Counted from the first letter of the stretch, positions 25,291 to 33,765 are shown. The stretch: DNA of 64,000 nucleotides from Bacillus sp. OV166 (GCF_900177675.1 NZ_FXWM01000001.1:3109001-3173000); one strand, 5' to 3'. Notes: a model not told the origin generated them from the letters alone. Translations and numbers: made by a program.

Positions 25291-26979
25291 ATGAAAAATA
25301 TCGATAAATATTCTAGAGGTTACTTTATGCCCCCAGCGCAAAGCTTGAAATGGACAGAGAAGGAGTATATTACAGAAGCTCCTACTTGGTGTAGTGTGGA
25401 TCTTCGCGATGGAAATCAGGCTTTGGTTGTCCCGATGAGTCTAGAGGAAAAGTTAGAATATTTTCAATTGCTTTTACAAGTAGGTTTCAAGGAAATCGAA
25501 GTAGGTTTTCCAGCTGCTTCGGAAACCGAATTTGCATTTTTACGTACAATAATTGAAGAAAATTTGATTCCGGATGATGTGACAATTCAAGTTTTGACAC
25601 AGTCAAGAGAGACTATTATCAAAAAAACATTTGAAGCGTTACAGGGTGCGAATAAAGCAGTGGTGCACTTGTACAATTCCACATCTGTGGCACAGCGTGA
25701 GCAAGTATTCAGAAAATCTAAGGAAGAAATTATCGATATTGCTGTAACTGGAGCAAAAATGCTTAAGAAATATGCTGCTGAAACCGAAGGGAATTTCCAA
25801 TTTCAGTATTCTCCTGAAAGCTTCACAGGTACAGAAGTGGAGTTTGCGCTTGAAATTTGCAAAATGGTACTTGATATTTGGCAGCCATCAGCTGATAACA
25901 AGGTAATTATCAACCTACCAGCTACTGTATCAATGTCCATGCCTCACGTTTACGCAAGTCAAATTGAGTATATGAGTGACAATCTGAGCTACCGAGATAA
26001 TGTAATCCTATCACTTCATCCACACAATGACAGAGGAACTGGGGTAGCAGATGCCGAGCTAGGAATGCTTGCCGGAGCGCAAAGAATCGAAGGAACATTG
26101 TTTGGAAACGGAGAAAGAACAGGGAACGTGGACATCGTAACGCTTTCATTAAACATGTATTCACACGGGGTAGATCCAATTCTGAATTTTGAAAATATCC
26201 CTACCATTATTTCCAAATATGAAAAATTAACAAGAATGAAGGTTCACGAAAGACATCCATATGGCGGTGAACTTGTCTTTACTGCATTTTCAGGTTCCCA
26301 TCAAGATGCCATTGCCAAAGGTATGAAATGGCGCGAGGAAAAAGAACGTCAGCATTGGACTGTACCTTATCTATTAATTGATCCTATGGATATTGGAAGA
26401 GAGTATGAAGGAGATATCATCCGAATTAACAGTCAATCCGGTAAGGGAGGAATCGGTTATATCCTTCAGCAAAAGTATGGAATTGATCTACCTTCCGAAA
26501 TGCGTGAGAGCTTCGGATATAGTGTGAAAAATGTTTCAGATCATAAGCACAAGGAACTTTTGCCGAATGAAATCTATGACATTTTCATCAACGAATATGT
26601 GAATATTAACACCCCTGTCGAATTTATCCGTTACAAATACACTCAAAATGGTCATTACGAAACGATTGTATCGATCCGGATGAATAATGAAGAACATGAA
26701 TTTTCTGGTGGGGGAAATGGAAGACTGGATGCTATCAGCAACGCTCTGCAAACCAAACTGGGTATCGACTATACAGATTTGGTCTATAAGGAGCATGCGT
26801 TAGAAATAGGCTCAGGATCAAACGCTGTATCTTATGTAGGAATTACCGCAAAGAATGGTGCTGTATATTGGGGCTGCGGAATTGACACTGATATTATGAC
26901 CTCCTCAGTAAAAGCTCTGTTTAGTGCCGTTAACAATATGGTATCAGTTAAAGATTGTGAAACGTTACACTTAAACTAA
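25291..26979 (+). CDS. leuA: 2-isopropylmalate synthase, LeuA type 2
   Basis: The protein has 562 residues and catalyses the first committed step of leucine synthesis (acetyl-CoA + 2-oxoisovalerate). The catalytic TIM barrel shows APTWCSVDLRDGNQALVVPM, HPHNDRGTGVADAELG and GNGERTGNVDIVTL. The C-terminal domain ends in the regulatory fold (GGGNGRLDAISNAL). ATG 25291 follows AAGGTGGGAG; a GTG far upstream lies inside the T-box and is rejected. The last 12 residues (VSVKDCETLHLN) are read from the lead-in of the following array element and probably replace the native end. Confidence 0.95.
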   Translation: MKNIDKYSRGYFMPPAQSLKWTEKEYITEAPTWCSVDLRDGNQALVVPMSLEEKLEYFQLLLQVGFKEIEVGFPAASETEFAFLRTIIEENLIPDDVTIQVLTQSRETIIKKTFEALQGANKAVVHLYNSTSVAQREQVFRKSKEEIIDIAVTGAKMLKKYAAETEGNFQFQYSPESFTGTEVEFALEICKMVLDIWQPSADNKVIINLPATVSMSMPHVYASQIEYMSDNLSYRDNVILSLHPHNDRGTGVADAELGMLAGAQRIEGTLFGNGERTGNVDIVTLSLNMYSHGVDPILNFENIPTIISKYEKLTRMKVHERHPYGGELVFTAFSGSHQDAIAKGMKWREEKERQHWTVPYLLIDPMDIGREYEGDIIRINSQSGKGGIGYILQQKYGIDLPSEMRESFGYSVKNVSDHKHKELLPNEIYDIFINEYVNINTPVEFIRYKYTQNGHYETIVSIRMNNEEHEFSGGGNGRLDAISNALQTKLGIDYTDLVYKEHALEIGSGSNAVSYVGITAKNGAVYWGCGIDTDIMTSSVKALFSAVNNMVSVKDCETLHLN

Positions 26980-27069
26980 CGGGTGCTTTACTTTCACAAT
27001 AAGGGGCTGTTGTCGGCAGTTGTTTTCATTGTCGTTATTGAACTAACGAAGCAGTTTACTTAAAGAAGG
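26953..27069 (+). repeat. Array element, full, long lead-in (copy 21)
   Basis: ATTGTGAAACGTTACACTTA lead-in encodes the end of LeuA. CTAACGGGTGC, a GGGCTGTTGTCGGCAG stem, and CTAACGAAGCAGTTTACTTAA follow. Confidence 0.85.
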
Positions 27070-27127
27070 AATGAAAGGATATTACCGTAATATATTGGTC
27101 ATAAATATTGATTATTGGTGGTGAACG

Positions 27128-27450
27128 ATGAAAAAGACCCCTAGTTTATTAGTTTTTTTTATTTTCCTATTGGTTGTTACTGCTTGTGGTGGTCCTTTAC
27201 ATCAACATCTTCCGATTTGTATGTAGTTAAAAAGGCACATTCAAAGGATGATAAAGAAGCGTGGATAATAGCATATGACCCCAACAGTATTACAGAAAAG
27301 AAAGAAATAAAAATAATGGTCCAAGAACCAATGGTCTGGAACTTGATTGAGGTTAATAAAACTTATTTTTCAAGTTACTCAAAAAAAGGAGATAATCCCT
27401 GGATATTAGAGCAAATTGAACATCTTGGTGACAATGATACTATAAGATGA
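27128..27450 (+). pseudogene. Small lipoprotein gene with a frameshift
   Basis: GTGGTGAACG then ATG 27128 starts MKKTPSLLVFFIFLLVVTACGG, a clear lipobox. About 60 bases later the frame hits a stop, while the other frame continues in good coding sequence (FTSTSSDLYVVKKAHSKDD... to a stop at 27450). One missing base near 27190 explains this. The intact protein would be a lipoprotein of about 107 residues of unknown function; a sequencing error is possible. Confidence 0.7.
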
Positions 27451-27456
27451 TTAAAT

Positions 27457-27549
27457 TTTAACTATCTCAAGGGTGCTTACTAAGAAGATACAGCTGCAAT
27501 TTTGGGTGCTTTTTTTATTGAGCTAACTGGTCAGGTAAATTGAAGAAGA
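27457..27549 (+). repeat. Array element, full, diverged (copy 22)
   Basis: TTAACTATCTCAAGGGTGC, AGCTGCAATTTTGGGTGC plus T-run, and CTAACTGGTCAGGTAAATTG. Confidence 0.75.
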
Positions 27550-27615
27550 AAAGGTTAAACGATGTAAAAGATAGAATTATTAAGTAGAGAAAAAAATGAA
27601 TAGGTGAAAATCTCT

Positions 27616-27870
27616 ATGAGATACAAAATGAAAATCTTTCTATTGAATGTTTTGATTTTTGGATTGCTTGTAATGAGTGGTGTTCCAATTGAAAAATGTT
27701 TTCTTTGGATGTCTTACATCAGCCTTGCCTTTCTTGTTTCTATCGTGCTGTGGCAACTATTCGAGTTTATTTGGATACTCATCCTTCAAAAAAAGTCTTA
27801 TGATCGCTTTTTATTTTGGATAAAGCCAAAGTCAAAAAGAAAACTCAAGAAAAAAAGAAAAAAGGTATAA
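27616..27870 (+). CDS. Small membrane protein with basic tail (84 aa)
   Basis: ATG 27616 follows AGGTG; an in-frame GTG at 27604 is the alternative. Two hydrophobic segments (IFLLNVLIFGLLVMSGV and YISLAFLVSIVLWQLFEFIWILIL) are followed by a very basic tail (KPKSKRKLKKKRKKV). The function is unknown; the tail may bind lipids or nucleic acid. Confidence 0.6.
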   Translation: MRYKMKIFLLNVLIFGLLVMSGVPIEKCFLWMSYISLAFLVSIVLWQLFEFIWILILQKKSYDRFLFWIKPKSKRKLKKKRKKV

Positions 27871-27914
27871 AGGTAAGTAAAAACTTTTTACACTTAAACT
27901 TTTATTGTCTAAAT

Positions 27915-28007
27915 CTTATGTAACTAACGGGTCCAAGAGGTGTATTAGGGGATGGTTGCGGCTATCCCTATCTTCTTGTACTAACGGGGCAGTTTAATTC
28001 AATAAGG
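27915..28007 (+). repeat. Array element, full (copy 23)
   Basis: CTTATGTAACTAACGGGTCC, GGATGGTTGCGGCTATCC, and CTAACGGGGCAGTTTAATTC. Confidence 0.8.
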
Positions 28008-28052
28008 CTATTGCTAAGATAAGTATAAAGACGGAATGTACTGGAGGTAAAA

Positions 28053-28469
28053 GTGGATAAAGAATTAGAAATTAAAATTGTAAAAATGTTCTTTTCTAAA
28101 AGGATACAGGATAGAGTTATTTTTGAACTATCATCAAAGAAGAAAAGGATAGAAGCGTTAAGCAGACTTTGCCACAATTATGAAAACACACTTGTTCCAG
28201 ATTATATGGTTGAAATACCATCTCCTAATTCTGATTATCAAGAAATTGCGTCTTTACTAAAAAAACAAGGTGCACGGAATGAGTGTTATGTAATTTCGTG
28301 GGATCAAGAAACTGATGGCAGACACTTGCCCTTAAATGAAGCCTTAAAGAAAGTAGTTGGCTATGGAATGCCTTCCATTGTTTCGTGTGTTGAAGGGAAA
28401 ATTGCTTATTTTGAAGCTGAACAGGAAGTGGGTTCACCTCCCAGATTTATATTAAAAAGGGAAATTTAA
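28053..28469 (+). CDS. Hypothetical protein (138 aa)
   Basis: GTG 28053 follows GGAGG. The N-terminal half is basic and helical (FFSKRIQDRVIFELSSKKKR); the C-terminal half is alpha/beta (ECYVISWDQETDGRHLPLNE, YGMPSIVSCVEGKIAYFE). No family is recognised. Its C-terminus ends cleanly before the array element. It is a single-gene cassette of unknown function. Confidence 0.65.
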   Translation: MDKELEIKIVKMFFSKRIQDRVIFELSSKKKRIEALSRLCHNYENTLVPDYMVEIPSPNSDYQEIASLLKKQGARNECYVISWDQETDGRHLPLNEALKKVVGYGMPSIVSCVEGKIAYFEAEQEVGSPPRFILKREI

Positions 28470-28477
28470 GGGCGATT

Positions 28478-28570
28478 ATTGTTAAGCTAACGGGTGCAAG
28501 AGTAAAGATAGAGGTCGCTGCGGCGATCTTTTTGCTTGTTGTACTAACGGAGCAGGTTACTTGAAGAAGG
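28478..28570 (+). repeat. Array element, full (copy 24)
   Basis: TTGTTAAGCTAACGGGTGC, AGGTCGCTGCGGCGATCTT, and CTAACGGAGCAGGTTACTTG. Confidence 0.85.
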
Positions 28571-28752
28571 ACTTTGATATTTGAATATAGAAATAGTGAA
28601 AAATAACGGATTTGGCTCCTTTGTAATGTGAGGTGGCTTGAGATGGGAATTTTTATAAGCATTAATTCGATCAAGCATATTGGTACTGAAAAATACGCAA
28701 AAATTTCTATGATTTAATGAACGAAAGTGGAGAAATTTAGGGGGGCAAATAT

Positions 28753-29152
28753 TGATAAAAAAGAAGTATGGAACATAGCAAAGAATAGGGAAGAAATGAA
28801 TTGTTTTTTTGTTTGTATTATTATTGAGTGGATGCGGATCATGGTACTGGAAAGTAGATTATACGGAAATTTATAGTCCCTATTTCGATTATGTTCTAGG
28901 GACTGGACAAGTGTGGATACGGGTTATGTGATAAAGCCAGCTAATATTCCTATTTTCACCAATGAAAAATATCGAACGTGGGAGATTACCTATAAGGATA
29001 ACAAAGGAAATCAACAGTCTTTTCATTTAGATAATTATGAACAAATCGATATTCTAATGTTTAATCATCTCTCGGACCTTTTTTACAAAAAGCGTTTTGA
29101 TAGTTTTTTTAGGATTGGCAGGGGTAATGGCGGTTTGTATCTTAACAAATAA
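28753..29152 (+). pseudogene. Decayed lipoprotein gene, at least two frameshifts
   Basis: A lipoprotein signal is visible in one frame (VFLFVLLLSGCGSWYWKVDY near 28800-28860), but it has no start in that frame. After about 30 more codons the coding sense moves to another frame (VDTGYVIKPANIPIFTNEKY... to 29152). An extra TG near 28912 and another shift near 28797 are needed to restore one frame. The intact product would have been a lipoprotein of about 130 residues. Confidence 0.65.
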
Positions 29153-29191
29153 ATTAAAAATAAAACGAAATAAGGGATATTGTTCACTCGA

Positions 29192-29240
29192 TTTCTTAAA
29201 CTAACAGGGGCTTCGGCACATTTATCATCGGCTTTTCCAC
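29192..29240 (+). repeat. Array element, degenerate (copy 25)
   Basis: TTTCTTAAACTAACAGGGGC, then ATCATCGGCTTTTCC. No module C. Confidence 0.55.
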
Positions 29241-29345
29241 AGTACACAGCAAAATTCTATTTGATTTTGCACAATCTTTCCTTTTCCCAATAGTTTGATT
29301 ATATAAACGTTTTTAATAATATCACAGTTTAGAAAGTTGAAGTTC
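29241..29345. other. Interval without a gene
   Basis: AT-rich spacer between two worn array elements; ATTCTATTTGATTTTGCACA and similar sequence, nothing assignable. Confidence 0.35.
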
Positions 29346-29420
29346 CTTGTTAAACGAGAGCATTATTTTAAGACAGGACCGCTGCGGCGATCCTGTCTTT
29401 TTGTTGTGCTAACAGTGATA
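29346..29420 (+). repeat. Array element, degenerate (copy 26)
   Basis: CTTGTTAAACGAGAGC, the strong stem AGGACCGCTGCGGCGATCCT plus T-run, then GTGCTAACAGTG. Confidence 0.6.
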
Positions 29421-29435
29421 AAAAACTGGAAAATA

Positions 29436-29485
29436 TATGTTCTAAACCAAAAGAACATATGATACAATTAGTGTAAAATTACACT
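29436..29485 (+). promoter_or_regulatory. Promoter with two operator-like dyads
   Basis: TATGTTCT...AGAACATA at 29436-29459 and AGTGTAAAATTACACT at 29470-29485 flank a possible -10 box TACAAT (29463-29468). They precede the FAD oxidoreductase gene and suggest control by a dimeric repressor encoded elsewhere. Confidence 0.55.
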
Positions 29486-29518
29486 ATAGTTAGATATCCT
29501 TGGCAAGGAGGGTTTCAG

Positions 29519-30976
29519 ATGAAGAAAATCTGTTTCGTAATCCTCTTCCTTATTGTTTTCGCAAGTTCGGTTTCAATTGCCGTTTTTCAGTATTCGTTAA
29601 TCCATTATACGGATGACCTGAACCAAGGCATGACCATCCAGGATGTCGGTAGACTCCTTCCGACGAAAATAGAGCGGATTGAAAAAGGGAAAGAAGCAGA
29701 CCAGATTGTCCATATCCTGAAAAAAGCCAAACAAGATGGATTAAAAGTAAGCATCGCAGGAAAAAGGCACTCCCAGGGCGGGCATACCTTTTACCCGGAC
29801 GGGGTTGTGTTGGATATGACGAGTTTTAATAAAATTTTGGGAATCGATAAAAACAGAAAAACTATCCATGTCCAAAGCGGGACAACATGGGATGACATCC
29901 AAAATGCCCTTGCGCCGGAAGGGCTCGCAGTAAAAGTCATGCAAAGCCAGAATATGTTCACTGTGGGAGGATCCATCAGCGTCAATGTGCATGGGAGGGA
30001 TATCAAAAACGAATCCTTAGGCAATTCGATCAATTGGTTCCATTTATTGCTTCCAAACGGAAAAATCGTGAAAGTCGACCGGAAAAGCGAACCGGAATTA
30101 TTCAAGAATGTAATAGGCGGATACGGTCTATTTGGCGTCATATTGGATGTGGAATTGCAGGTGACAGATGATGAAGTGTATGAAATCCATACAAAAAAGG
30201 TCAGCGTAGAGGAATTCCCGAAGTATGTACATTCCTTGAGGGAAAATCCAGAAGTAAAGATGGCTTATGCACGAATTTCGGTTGCGCCAAAAACATCGAT
30301 GAACAGCATGTTTGTCGTAGAATACCATAAAACCACAAAGCCCCTGACGGAAAATCTTCGTAAGCTGAAAGAAGACCAGCAGCCATTTTTAACCTACTCA
30401 TTCCTAAATTTATCCCGAAAGACCAGCTTCGGAAAGGACTGGCTTTGGTACCTGCAGGAGAAATACTTCCTGTCTCTCGATAAACGCTTAATCTCAAGGA
30501 ACAACGCCATGCGTTCGGAAAGCGATTTTCTGCTTTACAAAAACCAAATGAACACCGACACACTGCAGGAATTTTTCGTCCCAATCGATGAGTATCCTTC
30601 CTATGTCAAAGACATGGGAGCATTTCTAAAACAAGATGACATCAATCTGCTTAACTTTACCATTCGCTATGTATCCAAAGACCATTCATCGAGGCTTTCG
30701 TATGGGAAGACCGATATGATCGCCCTTGTAGCATTATTCAACCATGGAAAACAAAAACAGGACGTGGAAAAAGCGCAAAAATCGATTCAAAAGATGATTG
30801 ATATTACCTTGAAGCACAACGGAACCTTTTATTTGCCTTATTATCCGTACGCAACGAAAAAACAATTGCTTGAATCCTACCCTAACTTCGATGAATTTGT
30901 CCATGAAAAGGAAAAATACGACCCGGATGAGTCGATCACAAGTCTTTTTTATGAGAGGTATCGAAATGAAAACTAA
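29519..30976 (+). CDS. Membrane-anchored FAD-binding oxidoreductase (VAO/PCMH type)
   Basis: The 485-residue protein begins with an uncleaved signal anchor (KKICFVILFLIVFASSVSIAV). The PCMH-type FAD domain follows: VSIAGKRHSQGGHTFYPDG, whose His may hold the flavin, then GVVLDMTSFNKI, GTTWDDIQNAL, FTVGGSISVNVHGRD and VIGGYGLFGVIL. The C-terminal part is a substrate domain. Such enzymes oxidise alcohols or sugar-like substrates, here probably outside the membrane. AAGGAGGG precedes ATG 29519. The next gene overlaps its stop codon, so they form an operon. Confidence 0.85.
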   Translation: MKKICFVILFLIVFASSVSIAVFQYSLIHYTDDLNQGMTIQDVGRLLPTKIERIEKGKEADQIVHILKKAKQDGLKVSIAGKRHSQGGHTFYPDGVVLDMTSFNKILGIDKNRKTIHVQSGTTWDDIQNALAPEGLAVKVMQSQNMFTVGGSISVNVHGRDIKNESLGNSINWFHLLLPNGKIVKVDRKSEPELFKNVIGGYGLFGVILDVELQVTDDEVYEIHTKKVSVEEFPKYVHSLRENPEVKMAYARISVAPKTSMNSMFVVEYHKTTKPLTENLRKLKEDQQPFLTYSFLNLSRKTSFGKDWLWYLQEKYFLSLDKRLISRNNAMRSESDFLLYKNQMNTDTLQEFFVPIDEYPSYVKDMGAFLKQDDINLLNFTIRYVSKDHSSRLSYGKTDMIALVALFNHGKQKQDVEKAQKSIQKMIDITLKHNGTFYLPYYPYATKKQLLESYPNFDEFVHEKEKYDPDESITSLFYERYRNEN

Positions 30977-31493
30977 ATTGTTGATCCGTGGAAGCGTCCT
31001 AGTCATTCAGACGGCGATTTTCCCTTACTATCTGCTCTTTTTAAAAAATATAGGGGAAAATTACAGCGCGTTTTCTTTACTCTACGCCATATTCGCTTTA
31101 TCATCCGCTGCCTGCTTCTATGCGTTAACCTGGATTCCATCTCGGCTTCCGCTTGATAAAATGTACAGTGTTTCGTTATTCGGACTAGGTTTAACCATGA
31201 TTTCGGTGCCGTTCACTAAAAATATATTCCATGTTTGCTTGATACAATGTTTTATGGGGATTTTTCAAGCGTTATACAAATTATCGGAAAAAGAATTTGA
31301 TATAAAAAACAATCTAAGCTGGAAAAAAGAAAATATCCATCAGTTCATTTTGCAATTGATCATCGTGGCGAGCATCCTTGGTGCTGGGTTCGTATTTGAC
31401 TGGTTTTCCGTCCACATGCTGTTTTATCTGGCGGGAGCATGGTATATGGTAAATTCTTGGCTGGCATTAAAAAGAGAAGAGATTGTACAATAA
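30966..31493 (+). CDS. Integral membrane protein coupled to the FAD oxidoreductase
   Basis: ATG 30966 overlaps the end of the oxidoreductase gene by 11 bases, so translation is coupled. The 175-residue protein has five predicted membrane helices (SVLVIQTAIFPYYLLFL, FSLLYAIFALSSAACFY, FILQLIIVASILGAGFVF among them). It resembles half of a major-facilitator-type transporter, but no motif confirms this. It may carry electrons or substrate for its partner. Confidence 0.7.
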   Translation: MKTKLLIRGSVLVIQTAIFPYYLLFLKNIGENYSAFSLLYAIFALSSAACFYALTWIPSRLPLDKMYSVSLFGLGLTMISVPFTKNIFHVCLIQCFMGIFQALYKLSEKEFDIKNNLSWKKENIHQFILQLIIVASILGAGFVFDWFSVHMLFYLAGAWYMVNSWLALKREEIVQ

Positions 31494-31504
31494 TATTTAC
31501 TGGG

Positions 31505-31545
31505 GGGATTACTTTAACAAGGGGTAATCCCATTTTGTTTTACGA
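31505..31545 (+). repeat. Array element fragment in tandem with the next copy
   Basis: GGGATTACTTTAACAAGGGG, TAATCCC and TTTTGTTTTACG correspond to modules A and B of copies such as 11. It lacks a gene between it and the next copy. Confidence 0.6.
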
Positions 31546-31658
31546 GTTTGTGAAGGAGTGTACTTAAACTATCGGGTGCAAGAGTTGACTATACAGCTGC
31601 CATTTCTATGGTAGCTTATTTTCTAATTGAACTAAAGTAAGCAATTAGTGCAATAAAA
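31546..31658 (+). repeat. Array element, full, long lead-in (copy 27)
   Basis: TTTGTGAAGGAGTGTACTTA, CTATCGGGTGCAAGAGTTG, AGCTGCCATTTCTATGGTAG, and CTAAAGTAAGCAATTAGTGC. Confidence 0.8.
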
Positions 31659-31721
31659 GATATATGCAACCATCTTATAAATTTTATAAAAATACATATG
31701 CTAAAATTTGGAGGTGTTATA

Positions 31722-32198
31722 ATGAAAAACTCAAAATTATTTTTATTAGCTATTCTTATTCTTCCTTGGCTAACCATACCTTTACTAGGTAGGAATGCAT
31801 TAAAAAAATATCTTCCTGCCGCAATATTTATTAGTACACTCACAAAAGGTATAGATGTATTTGGTGAAAAGAAAAATTGGTGGCGATTTTATAAAGGGAT
31901 ACCTCCGTTAAGTAGCGTAGATTTTTTTAATTTTGGTCCTTACTTTGTCGCTAGTCTTTGGATGTTAAAAATGACATATGGTAAATTGCCAATATATTTA
32001 ATTTCTAATTTTATTCTTCATATTTTATTTATTTTCCAAGGACTAAAATATGTAAAACGTTACAAAATATTTTCCTTAGTTAAATTAACAAAATTCCAAT
32101 ACTTAGCACTTGACATTTTAAGAGCATTACTTCTATATAGTTTTCAATATATTAATGATATTAAAAAAACGCTTTTTAACAAAAAAATCAAATTTTAA
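31722..32198 (+). CDS. Hypothetical integral membrane protein (158 aa)
   Basis: ATG 31722 follows GGAGGTG; the longer frame from 31698 is rejected. Three to four membrane helices are predicted (LFLLAILILPWLTIPLLG, YFVASLWMLKMTYGKLPIYLI and FILHILFIFQGL). A cytosolic-type segment GEKKNWWRFYKGIPPLSS lies between them. The architecture recalls CBO0543-like membrane proteins of Firmicutes. The function is unknown. Confidence 0.65.
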   Translation: MKNSKLFLLAILILPWLTIPLLGRNALKKYLPAAIFISTLTKGIDVFGEKKNWWRFYKGIPPLSSVDFFNFGPYFVASLWMLKMTYGKLPIYLISNFILHILFIFQGLKYVKRYKIFSLVKLTKFQYLALDILRALLLYSFQYINDIKKTLFNKKIKF

Positions 32199-32284
32199 AG
32201 TTAAAGTTAAACGATTGGTATTACTAAAAAAAGAACTGTTCCTAGTGCTTTTTTTGTTGTATTAATTAATAGGATATATAACAT

Positions 32285-32389
32285 ATTGTGAAGGAATGTA
32301 CTTAAAGTAACGGGTGCAAGAGTTGAAGATCCAGTCGCCAATATTGGCGGCTTTTCTTATTGAGCTAACTATAGAGTTTAGTTAAATAA
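32285..32389 (+). repeat. Array element, full, long lead-in (copy 28)
   Basis: ATTGTGAAGGAATGTACTTA, GTAACGGGTGCAAGAGTTG, CAGTCGCCAATATTGGCGGC, and CTAACTATAGAGTTTAG. Confidence 0.85.
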
Positions 32390-32413
32390 AGAGATGTAAT
32401 TACAACATCTCTT

Positions 32414-32828
32414 TTATTCCGTTTCTTCTTCAGTTTTCATCATTTCTTCATCTATGATGTCAACTAATTCTTGATGACTATACATATATAGAACAACTTC
32501 TGGAGGACTATCTTCATCACTATGAAGTTCGACTTCGATTCGAATTTTTGTCGGCTTCCCTTTATAAATAACATCAAAGGTTCCAATCTCTCTAACTTCA
32601 TTGTGTTTCATTTTGTCGATTTCAGAGGTAATGGAATTGATTTCGTCTTGACTGAAACCTTTATCCAATACTGTGGATGATAAATGTTATAAAAGGTTCT
32701 ACCTTTTCAAGGTCAAAATTCATTCCCGCCGCATATGGTGCTTCTTTATAGTCATTTTTGTTTGTGAACATATAAATAGAACCTCCAACTAAAAGTAATA
32801 TAAGAACACCGATAATCCATCTGTTCAA
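32414..32828 (-). pseudogene. Membrane-anchored small protein, frameshifted
   Basis: On the minus strand TTG 32828 follows AAAGGGGG and encodes LNRWIIGVLILLLVGGSIYM, a signal anchor, then NKNDYKEAPYAAGMNFDLEK. Near 32690 the frame closes. A neighbouring frame continues as LDKGFSQDEINSITSEIDKM to a stop at 32414. Joining the two gives a protein of about 137 residues. One base was lost or gained in the AT-rich joint. The family is not recognised. Confidence 0.65.
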
Positions 32829-32933
32829 TAGGATTTCCCCCTTTCTCTCCGTTATTATAAAGAAGAAATAATCACAGATAACTATAAAAATAATTCCAGA
32901 TTACTCTAATTGGAAATGTCAGTGATTGAAAGG

Positions 32934-33025
32934 TTCTTCTTTAACTAACGGGTGCAAGAGTTAAAGATGAAGATCGCTGCGGCGGTCTTTTTTTTGTTTG
33001 TTGTGCTAACGGTCAGTTCAATAAG
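32934..33025 (+). repeat. Array element, full (copy 29)
   Basis: TTCTTTAACTAACGGGTGC, AGATCGCTGCGGCGGTCTT, and GTGCTAACGGTCAGTTCAAT. Confidence 0.85.
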
Positions 33026-33065
33026 GATATACGGTAAAATAAGGGTATTATGGTGAGGTGATTGT

Positions 33066-33560
33066 ATGAATATAGGTAGCGAATATTTAAAAACAGTTAT
33101 TCAACGATTTATGGATGCAAAAGTTACCGCTGAAAAAGCCTTAGAACAATTAACCGAAAACGAATTATTTTGGGCTCCGAATGAAGAGTCCAATAGTGTC
33201 GCCATCATTGTGAAACATATGAGTGGTAATATGGTATCTCGGTGGACTGATTTCCTTACAACAGATGGAGAAAAACCCTACCGAAATCGTGATGATGAAT
33301 TTGTGGGAGATATTCAAACCAAAGAACAGATGATGGAACTGTGGGAATTTGGCTGGGATACCTTTTTTAACGCATTGAAAAGTATTGAAGATGAACAACT
33401 CTTAAAAATAATTACCATCCGAAATGAACCCCATTCAGTTATCGAAGCTATTGAACGCCAAATGTACCACTATTCTTATCATATTGGGCAAATAATTTAT
33501 GTAGCAAAAATTTTAAAATCAGGTGATTGGAGGGCATTAACTATCCCTCGAAAAAAATAA
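33066..33560 (+). CDS. DinB superfamily protein (DUF1572-like)
   Basis: The 164-residue four-helix bundle protein has metal-ligand histidines in IIVKHMSGNM (about 55) and in MYHYSYHIGQIIYVAK (about 135-150), the usual HxxxH spacing of DinB/YfiT proteins. The motif FWAPNEESNSVA is also found in the second DinB gene at 45985. DinB proteins are often metal-dependent thiol transferases or dehalogenase-like enzymes. GAGGTG lies upstream of ATG 33066. It is a single-gene cassette. Confidence 0.85.
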   Translation: MNIGSEYLKTVIQRFMDAKVTAEKALEQLTENELFWAPNEESNSVAIIVKHMSGNMVSRWTDFLTTDGEKPYRNRDDEFVGDIQTKEQMMELWEFGWDTFFNALKSIEDEQLLKIITIRNEPHSVIEAIERQMYHYSYHIGQIIYVAKILKSGDWRALTIPRKK

Positions 33561-33564
33561 ATAA

Positions 33565-33638
33565 TTCTTCAACTACCTGGGTGCGATAACTAAACTAGAG
33601 CAATCGCTTTTTCACTAACGAAGCAGAGTTCAACAAGG
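33565..33638 (+). repeat. Array element, short (copy 30)
   Basis: CTTCAACTACCTGGGTGCGA, GAGCAATCGCTTTTTC, and CTAACGAAGCAGAGTTCAAC. Confidence 0.75.
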
Positions 33639-33765
33639 TAGCTAATAAAAGCTTCAATTAATAATATTGTTTTAGAAATTAATTATTGCTTTTTTGTTAA
33701 ACGAGCAGTAATTTTTTGGAAAAAGAAGAATATATTTGTGAAGTATTTAAGTGAGGAGGATGAAT

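Noticed and set aside
25922-26796. Leftward frames within leuA
   Set aside because: Antisense shadows of a clear conserved enzyme gene.
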